From Smithella sp. ME-1 (GTDB taxonomy: Bacteria; Desulfobacterota; Syntrophia; Syntrophales; Smithellaceae): 14,146 nt of DNA. The notes under the pieces were generated by a model that saw only the letters and a program-made list of their open reading frames with translations, was not told the origin of the DNA and ran no database searches. The stretch's first letter is position 1, and each line of letters opens with the position of its first letter. The DNA lies in contig AWGX01000505.1 in the NCBI GenBank assembly GCA_000495415.1, positions 1 to 14,146 on the forward strand, written 5' to 3'. The translations under genes and the position numbers were made by a program. Positions 5,695 to 11,512 of the stretch are shown here, piece after piece.

Positions 5695-6894
5695 TTAAAC
5701 AATTTCCCGTCCAATAATCATATTCTGCACTTCGCGGACACCTTCATAAATGTCAATAATATGAGCGTCACGCGTAAGTTTGGAAATCTCATAATCGGCA
5801 GTAAAACCATAACCGCCGTGCAGATGAAGACCTTCAGTAGAGCAGAAGATGGCAGCTTCTGCCGCCGTGTTTTTTGCCAGAGAAGCGTAAATACCTGCAT
5901 CACTTGCTTTTTCCTGAATTTTGCAAATCGCTTTAAAAAGAGCCAGCTCAGCCAGTTCCACTTTTTTCCACATAGTCGTCAGCATTTCTCTGGCCACGGG
6001 AAGATCACATAATCTGTGACCAAATTGTTTTCGCTCTCTTGTATATTCCAACGTAACAGTCAGTGCCCTTCTGGCTAAACCCAATCCAATTGCCGCAACC
6101 ATCGGTCGGGCATAATCCAGAACATCAATGACATATTTAAAACCAAGCCGCCTGTCTCCGATAATTTGATTCGGTCGGATAATAACATCTTCAAAAGTTA
6201 CATTAGCAGTGTTGGAAAGTCTCTGTCCCAGTTTATCTTCCGGCTTGCCGATTATTATCTTCCCGCCTGCCGGCACGTTGATTTCTCTGGTGGCATTTCC
6301 GATATCGGGAATATCTTTTGACGTAACGTGTTCTACCGGGACAATAACACAGGCTATAAAATTACCTGTCGGCTTCCCCACTTTACAAAGAACAGTAAAT
6401 TGTGAAGCATAAGAAGCATTAGTAATAAAACATTTGGAACCGTTTAAAACATAATTACCGTCTTCCTTCTTACTGATGAAACTGGTCATCATCGAATTAT
6501 CGGAACCGGCGTTAGGTTCCGTGAGACAAAAAGAAGCCAAAATAGGTTTTTTGACAAAAGGTTTGAGAAACAATTCTTTTTGTTCGTCGGTTCCATGCAG
6601 ACTGATTACAACATTGGCTAAATCGTTGCACATCGCCGAAGTGGATATGCCCGTATCGCCATAGGAGATTTCCTTAATAATCAAGGCTGATGTAATTGCA
6701 TCAATTTCATAACCCTGGACAGATTCCGGAATACTCAAATTGAGAAGGCCAGTTTCCCAGGCTTTGTTAATTATGTCCCAGGGGAAAATATGACTTTTTT
6801 CCAGTTCCAAAATATGCGGCGTTATTTCATTTTTTACAAACTTCCGCACAGTATCCAGGTACGTTAATTGACTTTCACTAAGACCCAAATCCAT
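5695..6894 (-). CDS. acyl-CoA dehydrogenase family flavoprotein
   Basis: This 399-aa FAD-dependent enzyme of the acyl-CoA dehydrogenase family forms or reduces the alpha,beta double bond of an acyl-CoA. It shows FCLTEPNAGSD (122-132), the ACAD signature near FAD and substrate; ERKQFGHRL; LHGGYGFT; and IDIYEGVREVQ, where E384 is the likely catalytic base at the usual place. It is slightly longer than the common ~380 aa because of about 20 extra residues at roughly 191-211 (from TSKDIPDIGN to VPAGGK), just before the GKPEDKLG strand. It starts 101 nt after the carboxyltransferase gene, with AAGGGG about 7 nt before ATG. In a syntroph it may feed electrons to ETF. In this context it might instead act beside the fatty-acid-like cluster. 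Substrate is unassigned. Confidence 0.88.
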   Translation of the reverse strand: MDLGLSESQLTYLDTVRKFVKNEITPHILELEKSHIFPWDIINKAWETGLLNLSIPESVQGYEIDAITSALIIKEISYGDTGISTSAMCNDLANVVISLHGTDEQKELFLKPFVKKPILASFCLTEPNAGSDNSMMTSFISKKEDGNYVLNGSKCFITNASYASQFTVLCKVGKPTGNFIACVIVPVEHVTSKDIPDIGNATREINVPAGGKIIIGKPEDKLGQRLSNTANVTFEDVIIRPNQIIGDRRLGFKYVIDVLDYARPMVAAIGLGLARRALTVTLEYTRERKQFGHRLCDLPVAREMLTTMWKKVELAELALFKAICKIQEKASDAGIYASLAKNTAAEAAIFCSTEGLHLHGGYGFTADYEISKLTRDAHIIDIYEGVREVQNMIIGREIV

Positions 6895-6938
6895 AAATAA
6901 ACCCCTTCTCTTAATTTTTATAGATGAGCTTATAAAAC

Positions 6939-6976
6939 AACTCCTTTAATGAAAATATTTATTCAAAAAAGGAGTT
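6939..6976 (-). repeat. inverted repeat between the carboxyltransferase and acyl-CoA dehydrogenase genes
   Basis: AACTCCTTT (6939-6947) and AAAGGAGTT (6968-6976) are perfect 9-bp arms separated by 20 A/T-rich nt. It lies 20 nt beyond the carboxyltransferase stop and 45 nt before the acyl-CoA dehydrogenase start. In minus-strand RNA it would form a stem followed by GTTTTA, a weak attenuator or processing hairpin at most. One arm contains a Shine-Dalgarno-like AAAGGAG that no ORF uses. Confidence 0.4.
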
Positions 6977-6989
6977 TAATTTTATTACT

Positions 6990-7016
6990 GCCGCATTATG
7001 CGGCTACTTTTTTTTT
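6990..7016 (+). terminator. terminator-like hairpin on the plus strand, centred on a stop codon
   Basis: GCCGCA (6990-6995) and TGCGGC (6999-7004) flank TTA, which is the carboxyltransferase stop read on the minus strand. On the plus strand the stem is followed after 3 nt by nine Ts (7008-7016), the arrangement of an intrinsic terminator. It would stop antisense transcription entering the operon from downstream. On the minus strand no T-run follows, so it should not terminate the operon. There is no plus-strand gene just upstream, so a role is uncertain. Confidence 0.4.
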
Positions 7017-8438
7017 AGGAATATTTTCTACTCCCGAACTTTTTGACGAATCGATTCCATATTTCGATCGTAAAAATTTTTCCATAGTCGAGGGATATAG
7101 AATATATGCCAGCACATCTTCATCGTTGCGGGCAAGATCACCAATCTTTTTTTTCGCCGCTTCAATTTCCGGCTCCAGATAATCAGCCGGCCTTCCGGAT
7201 ACCGGTTCTTGTCCGCGTTTGTAGTTTTTCAATATTTTTTTGGTTAATTCCACGTTAATCGGCATCGGCGTTTTACCGTACAAGCCAAGAACCAAATCCT
7301 TGAGCTGATTGGAAACCCGCACATAGCGTCCGAAAAGGACATTCAGCACAGCCTGTGCTCCGATAATCTGCGATACCGGAGTAACCAGAGGAGGAGAACC
7401 CATGTCTTTGCGAGTTTCCGCCACTTCCCTGTAAATTTCTCCCAGCTTGTCGAGCGCGTTCATTTCTTTGAGCTGGCCGGTCAGATTGGAAATCATGCCG
7501 CCGGGAACCTGATGAGCCAAAACTCCGTTATCAATGATTGATAGTTTATGAGTCGCTAAATGGCTGCTGTATTTCGGAGCAATACTTTCCAAATGCTCGC
7601 CCAGCTCCAGCAATTTGTGTAAATCAATTCCTGTCTCACGGGCTGTTCCCCGAAGGGCCGCAACAATCGGTTCAATGGCCGGCATCGAAGTTCTCAGCGC
7701 GAATGGCGCGAGGCATGTGTCCACAACATCAATTCCGGCTTCTATTGCCTTTAAGTAAGTCATCGAAGCCATTCCACTGGTGTAATGTGAATGCAGATGC
7801 AAGGGAACTTTTATTTCTTTTTTAACGGCGGAAACCAGATCATAAGCATCAAAAGGAGAAAGAATACCGCTCATGTCCTTAATACAAATTGCATCAGACC
7901 CCATCTGCTCCAGTTCTTTAGCTTTCTTCACAAAATATTCCAGGTTATAAACTTCCCCACCCATAGAAACATCAGTCAATGAATAACAAAAGGCCCCCTG
8001 AAACTGCTTGCCGTTGGCCTTGATTCTTTCCGCGCAGGATTCCATATTGCGGAAATCGTTTAAAGCATCAAAACAACGGAAAATATCAATGCCGATTTCG
8101 CAGGCATTATCCACAAAAGCACGTACAACATCGTCGGCATAATGACGATAACCGACAAGATTTTGCCCGCGTATGAGCATGGCAAAGGGAGTTTTTGTGA
8201 TATATTTTTTCAAAATTTTCGGACGCATCCAGGGATCTTCACCCAAAAACCTGTGCATAGTATCAAAAGTCGCGCCACCCCACACTTCCATAGCGTGAAA
8301 GCCGCAGCTATCCATCTCCTCAGCGATAGGAATCATATCCTCCGTCCGCATCCGTGTCGCGTAAATCGACTGATGCCCGTCGCGGAAAGTATTATCCTGA
8401 ATTTTCAGAGGATTCATTTTATTTCCTGCTTTGTCCAA
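6996..8438 (-). CDS. biotin-dependent carboxyltransferase subunit (PycB/OadA/5S-like) without biotin domain
   Basis: This 480-aa protein has the HMGL-like TIM barrel plus the conserved carboxylase domain found in pyruvate carboxylase subunit B, oxaloacetate decarboxylase alpha and the transcarboxylase 5S subunit. It has QDNTFRDGHQS (metal Asp D15), AICIKDMSG (K187, the carbamylated metal ligand), HLHSH (H215, H217) and TPVSQIIG (T353, the proton-shuttle Thr). It moves CO2 between carboxybiotin and pyruvate/oxaloacetate. It ends at KKKVAA with no biotin-attachment MKM domain, so the carrier must be a separate protein outside this window. The TTG start is favoured by AAGGAGG 7 nt upstream; ATG 8417 (residue 8) is an alternative. 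It follows fabD by 49 nt. Role here: anaplerosis, or transcarboxylation linked to malonyl- or methylmalonyl-CoA. Confidence 0.85.
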   Translation of the reverse strand: MDKAGNKMNPLKIQDNTFRDGHQSIYATRMRTEDMIPIAEEMDSCGFHAMEVWGGATFDTMHRFLGEDPWMRPKILKKYITKTPFAMLIRGQNLVGYRHYADDVVRAFVDNACEIGIDIFRCFDALNDFRNMESCAERIKANGKQFQGAFCYSLTDVSMGGEVYNLEYFVKKAKELEQMGSDAICIKDMSGILSPFDAYDLVSAVKKEIKVPLHLHSHYTSGMASMTYLKAIEAGIDVVDTCLAPFALRTSMPAIEPIVAALRGTARETGIDLHKLLELGEHLESIAPKYSSHLATHKLSIIDNGVLAHQVPGGMISNLTGQLKEMNALDKLGEIYREVAETRKDMGSPPLVTPVSQIIGAQAVLNVLFGRYVRVSNQLKDLVLGLYGKTPMPINVELTKKILKNYKRGQEPVSGRPADYLEPEIEAAKKKIGDLARNDEDVLAYILYPSTMEKFLRSKYGIDSSKSSGVENIPKKKVAA

Positions 8439-8487
8439 AGTGTTTCCTCCTTCACGAAATTAAATCGCCTCGGTTTAGTTTAAACAA

Positions 8488-9438
8488 CTAATTCACGCCT
8501 TTTAAAATTTTTTCTGCCGTGCTGAGCGTGGTTATCGATTGACATGTCACACCAATCGTTTTGAAAAAATCTCGCAGGGGTCTTCCCGGTCCGATTTCAT
8601 AAATTTGGCCGGCTTTTTCCGCCAGCGTCTGCATATTTTTCCGCCAGTTCACTGTATTGCTGAGTTGATTAACAAGATTCTTTTTTACTTCGGCGCTGCT
8701 GTCTGTATGAAAACCTCCCATAAAGTTCGAGGTTACTTTTGAGGCATTCTGAGCGTTCAGGCTGCTGCCGAATTTTTCCAGGGTATCAGCAAAGTTATTT
8801 TCTATTGATTTCATCAAATAACTATGAAACGGAGCACTTACATTCAGACGAATAAACCGGAATGATTTCCCTGCGGGGAAATTTTCTGTCAGTCTTTTTT
8901 CCGCTTCATCAATCGCGGTGATTTCTCCGCTGATAACCACCTGATTGGTGGAATTAATATTGGCAACACCGGCATTTAGTCCATCCATCAGCTTCTTCAA
9001 CATATCAACGTCTATATTTTCGGAAATAACTGCCGCCATCCCTCCAACACCAACAGGCACAGCCTCCTGCATTAACCGGCCACGCATCTGAACTATTTTT
9101 AAAGTATCAGCCAGAGGTATAACTCCTGCAGCAACAAGTGCTGTAAATTCTCCTAAAGAATGACCGCCAAAATAATCAGCAGCAAATTCATGATTTTTAG
9201 AAAGCCCCCTCAACATGGCTATTTCCGTCGTCACAATACATGGCTGTGTATACTCGGTAAGATTCAGTCTTTCATCATCGCCAAAACACATAGAAGAAAC
9301 ATCCCAGCCCAGAGCATCGGCAGCTTCTTCATATGTTTGACGGCATACAGAAATCTGCTCACAAAAATCCTTCCCCATGCCGGGTTTTTGCGAACCCTGT
9401 CCGGGAAAAGCAACAGCTATATTTTTATTATCACTCAT
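8488..9438 (-). CDS. fabD: malonyl-CoA:ACP transacylase
   Basis: It loads malonyl units from CoA onto ACP, supplying the extender for the ketosynthase downstream. It is about 316 aa, the normal FabD length. It shows AFPGQGSQ at the N-terminus, the nucleophilic Ser in GGHSLGE (about residue 94), the conserved Arg of QMRGRLMQ, NVSAPFHS with the catalytic His (about 205), and a C-terminal EIGPGRPLRDF. I start it at ATG 9438; the in-frame TTG just before it (9441) is also possible, since AGGGAAG lies 7-10 nt upstream of both. It is the first gene of the minus-strand block and has its own upstream region. Whether it is the genome's only FabD cannot be told; no fabH is seen beside it. Confidence 0.92.
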   Translation of the reverse strand: MSDNKNIAVAFPGQGSQKPGMGKDFCEQISVCRQTYEEAADALGWDVSSMCFGDDERLNLTEYTQPCIVTTEIAMLRGLSKNHEFAADYFGGHSLGEFTALVAAGVIPLADTLKIVQMRGRLMQEAVPVGVGGMAAVISENIDVDMLKKLMDGLNAGVANINSTNQVVISGEITAIDEAEKRLTENFPAGKSFRFIRLNVSAPFHSYLMKSIENNFADTLEKFGSSLNAQNASKVTSNFMGGFHTDSSAEVKKNLVNQLSNTVNWRKNMQTLAEKAGQIYEIGPGRPLRDFFKTIGVTCQSITTLSTAEKILKGVN

Positions 9439-9469
9439 CAAAAAAACTTCCCTGATTATAAGTTTTGTG

Positions 9470-9498
9470 AATCTACCCTAAAATAAATATAATAACAA
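9470..9498 (-). promoter_or_regulatory. candidate sigma-70 promoter for fabD and the minus-strand block
   Basis: On the minus strand TTGTTA (9498-9493), a 17-nt spacer and TAGATT (9475-9470) give a moderate -35/-10 pair about 32 nt before the fabD start. The region is very A/T-rich, so several weak -10 matches exist and this choice is tentative. The -35 overlaps the inverted repeat at 9494-9510. Confidence 0.4.
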
Positions 9499-9510
9499 TG
9501 ATAAATTGTT
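9494..9510. promoter_or_regulatory. inverted repeat over the fabD -35, possible operator
   Basis: AACAAT-GATAA-ATTGTT has perfect 6-bp arms and a 5-nt centre, and overlaps the proposed fabD -35 element. A perfect palindrome with the same arms, AACAATTGTT, occurs at 9767-9776 in the same intergenic region. This is consistent with a shared regulator site, but chance is possible in such A/T-rich DNA. Confidence 0.35.
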
Positions 9511-9957
9511 CGAATTTAAAGCAAAATATATACCGTTAATCAGAAATTTTTTATGACATTAAACTGATTTGTATTTATTATAATTTCTTAACATCCTCCG
9601 GAAAATAATGCTGAAAGAATACTGCCAACATGTGTAAAATACTTCGCACTGTGAATATCATTTTACCCAATTATTAGATACCTGATTTCCGTTGTTACTA
9701 ACGCCAGGGATAAAACAATTATCCCCCATAAAATTTTACAAACGTACTTATATTTAACGGTACAGCAACAATTGTTTTTCTGCTAACAAAACCGCTAATG
9801 GCATTTGAAAACTATCAAAACTTTGATTTGCCTTTATGTATTTAAAAACAATAGGCTTTTTGTTTTTCAGGAAGCAACGCGAAGGGAAAAGGCCTTTAAA
9901 CAATCTTTTCCCTTTATAAAAAAGTTTAAACTAAATGCAATATTAATCCTTTTTCTC
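9511..9957. other. gene-free divergent intergenic region with several palindromes
   Basis: No convincing gene lies in the stretch between the proposed fabD and hbd promoters. It is A/T-rich and contains GGGATA-n7-TATCCC (9707-9725), the palindrome AACAATTGTT (9767-9776), ATCAAA-AC-TTTGAT (9814-9827) and a longer hairpin at 9882-9914. A reading frame of 89 codons starting at 9805 has no ribosome site, low complexity, and runs through the hbd promoter and ribosome site into hbd, so I do not count it as a gene. An unrecognised small RNA is possible but not supported. Confidence 0.5.
9882..9914 (+). repeat. 10-bp inverted repeat upstream of the hbd promoter
   Basis: AAGGGAAAAG (9882-9891) and CTTTTCCCTT (9905-9914) are perfect arms around 13 nt. 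A second palindrome, AAAGGCCTTT (9888-9897), overlaps the left arm. It lies 44 nt upstream of the hbd -35. The second arm is followed by TATAAAAAAG rather than a T-run, so a regulatory or structural role is more likely than termination. Confidence 0.45.
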
Positions 9958-9987
9958 TTGACAGTTAAGCATTCAATTACCTATACT
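9958..9987 (+). promoter_or_regulatory. near-consensus sigma-70 promoter for the 3-hydroxyacyl-CoA dehydrogenase gene
   Basis: TTGACA (9958-9963) matches the consensus -35 exactly. TATACT (9982-9987), after an 18-nt spacer, matches 5 of 6 of the -10. Transcription would start near 9994, giving a leader of about 65 nt. It is the strongest promoter match in the window and fits a highly expressed gene. Confidence 0.75.
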
Positions 9988-10001
9988 CCGCGGACGAGAA
10001 A

Positions 10002-10024
10002 AAGAATTAATATCTATAATTCTT
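10002..10024 (+). promoter_or_regulatory. 8-bp inverted repeat in the hbd leader
   Basis: AAGAATTA (10002-10009) and TAATTCTT (10017-10024) are perfect arms with a 7-nt loop, 15-37 nt downstream of the -10. This is a fitting place for a repressor operator, or for a 5' stem-loop that stabilises the mRNA. The ribosome site AGGAAGGAG (10044-10052) is outside it. Confidence 0.45.
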
Positions 10025-10060
10025 ATCAAATAAAAAAACAACTTAGGAAGGAGAATCACG

Positions 10061-11224
10061 ATGAAATTGGATGATATTAAGAAAGTTGCGGTAATCGGTT
10101 CAGGAGCCATGGGAAACGGCATCGCCCAGATATGTGCTGCGGCCGGCCTGAAGGCTGTCATGGTTGATATTAAGCAGGAGTTCGTTGACAAAGGCATGGC
10201 CACCGTCAACAAGAGCCTGGATACAATGGTCAGCAAAGGCAAACTCACTGCCGAAAAAAAGGTCGAGATACTTGGTAACCTGTCCACATCTTTAAGCAAC
10301 GCCGAAGCAGTCAAAGACGTTCAGGTAGTTATTGAGGCAGTACCGGAAGTTATGGATCTGAAGAAAAAGGTGTTTGCCGAAATATCGGCTGCGGCTCCGG
10401 CTGACGCACTGCTCGCATCCAACACCTCTACAATGAGCATTTCCGAAATCGGCACAGTCGTGAAGAACCCAGAGCGGATTCTCGGCATGCATTTCTTTAA
10501 CCCCGCACCCGTCATGAAAGGTGTGGAAGTAATTTACGCCAAGCACACCACAGACGCCAACGTTGACCTGCTCTGTGAAATGACCAAGAAGATCGGCAAA
10601 GTTCCCGTCAAAGTACTCAAGGATGCCCCCGGCTTTATCGTCAACCGCATCGGCGCACCCAATCAGGCCCTGATCAGCGCCGTTCTGGATGAAGGCAAAA
10701 GCAAAGTGGACAGCATTGACACCCTCATGAAAGTAGCCGCCGGTATGCCCATGGGCCCCTTTGAACTCGCAGATTTCGTCGGTATTGACGTTTTCTATCA
10801 TACCCTTAAATATTATGCGGAGACACTTTCTCCGGAATACAAGCCCGGCAAAGTCCTGCAGAACCTGCTGGACAGCAAGAAACTCGGCATGAAAACCGGC
10901 CAGGGCATTTACACCTGGGAAGGCGGCAAGGCCAAGATCGACGCTTCCGAGCAGTCTAAGGATTTCGGCCCCATGGATTTTCTGGCCGTTCAGATCAATG
11001 AAGCCGTGCGTGTTTTGAAAGACAAGATCGCGGCTTCCGCAGCGGATATCGATCTTGGCATGGTTCACTGCATGAGAGCATTTGCCGGTCCGTTCGCTCT
11101 GGGCGCTGGCATGGATCATACTCAGTTGGCAGATATACTGAATAAGTTGCACACACGTTACGGGCTTAAGATTTTCAAACCCGAGCCTGAAATCGTGGAC
11201 GGTTCCTTCAAGCAGATGAAATAG
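10061..11224 (+). CDS. hbd: 3-hydroxyacyl-CoA dehydrogenase (Hbd type) with duplicated C-terminal domain
   Basis: This 387-aa NAD-dependent enzyme oxidises (S)-3-hydroxyacyl-CoA to 3-oxoacyl-CoA, or the reverse. The Rossmann domain has VIGSGAMGNGIA (11-22) and D36 for NAD binding, EAVPE (92-96), catalytic S120-N121 in SNTS, H144 in MHFFNP, E156, and N195 in GFIVNRI. A first C-terminal 3HCDH domain follows to about 295 (ending near KTGQGIYTW). A further ~90 residues with INEAV and the HCMRAFAGPFALG region look like a second 3HCDH domain, as in fused dehydrogenase-crotonase proteins but without the crotonase part. Plain Hbd is about 280 aa. Codons are richer in G/C third bases than in the minus-strand genes, suggesting strong expression. 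It is a single-gene unit between a strong promoter and terminator, with AAGGAG about 8 nt before ATG. Confidence 0.92.
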   Translation: MKLDDIKKVAVIGSGAMGNGIAQICAAAGLKAVMVDIKQEFVDKGMATVNKSLDTMVSKGKLTAEKKVEILGNLSTSLSNAEAVKDVQVVIEAVPEVMDLKKKVFAEISAAAPADALLASNTSTMSISEIGTVVKNPERILGMHFFNPAPVMKGVEVIYAKHTTDANVDLLCEMTKKIGKVPVKVLKDAPGFIVNRIGAPNQALISAVLDEGKSKVDSIDTLMKVAAGMPMGPFELADFVGIDVFYHTLKYYAETLSPEYKPGKVLQNLLDSKKLGMKTGQGIYTWEGGKAKIDASEQSKDFGPMDFLAVQINEAVRVLKDKIAASAADIDLGMVHCMRAFAGPFALGAGMDHTQLADILNKLHTRYGLKIFKPEPEIVDGSFKQMK

Positions 11225-11260
11225 TTTTTCCTGTTTTTCTCTGATTAAGAATACGAAGTA

Positions 11261-11294
11261 AAAAAAACAGCCCTGAGTCAGGGCTGTTTTTTTT
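11261..11294 (+). terminator. intrinsic terminator after hbd
   Basis: The stem ACAGCCCTG / CAGGGCTGT with loop AGT is preceded by a run of As and followed by eight Ts, 36 nt after the hbd stop. The flanking A and T runs can extend the stem. This is a classical intrinsic terminator that makes hbd monocistronic; the A-run could also let it work on the other strand. Confidence 0.9.
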
Positions 11295-11307
11295 AATGAA
11301 ACTCTTT

Positions 11308-11365
11308 GATAGTGAGACTCGACGACGATAGGAGTCGATAGTGGAAATCCGACGTTTTCGGGACG
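11308..11365. repeat. degenerate tandem CGAC-rich repeat
   Basis: Two adjacent units of 29 nt both begin GATAGTG (11308 and 11337) and share an imperfect G/A...CGACG...GG pattern. GACTC (11316-11320) and GAGTC (11332-11336) also form a small inverted pair. The second unit contains TCCGACGTTTTCGGGA (11348-11363), similar to the hairpin at 18-33. Base composition differs from the A/T-rich spacers around it, suggesting a dispersed repeat remnant. Confidence 0.35.
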
Positions 11366-11448
11366 TAACGGAGCGGAATACACCTTAATCAAACACCATT
11401 CGAAATTATTCCGTCAAAAGCTGTGTAATATCAGTTATTATTTTACCT

Positions 11449-11478
11449 TTGACAAATACAATTTTAATCTGCTATGCC
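11449..11478 (+). promoter_or_regulatory. candidate promoter for the acyl-CoA synthetase gene
   Basis: A perfect TTGACA (11449-11454) is followed after 18 nt by TATGCC (11473-11478), a weak -10 matching only its TAT. The position, 35 nt before the start codon, is right. The weak -10 suggests dependence on an activator, or that the true -10 is elsewhere. Confidence 0.4.
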
Positions 11479-11512
11479 CATCATACAAAATTAAACTAGA
11501 AAGGGAATGAAT

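Noticed and set aside
6990..7025. Programmed frameshift at the A9 run before the carboxyltransferase stop, leading into a biotin domain
   Set aside because: Shifting frame either way reaches a stop within about 8 codons, with no biotin-attachment sequence downstream.
9805..10074. Plus-strand frame of 89 codons in the intergenic region
   Set aside because: It has no ribosome site and low-complexity composition, and it runs through the hbd promoter, leader and start codon.
10292..11392. Long minus-strand frame of 366 codons antisense to hbd
   Set aside because: It mirrors hbd codon structure, reads through the hbd terminator, shows no family motifs and no ribosome site. It is a by-product of the strong codon bias in hbd.
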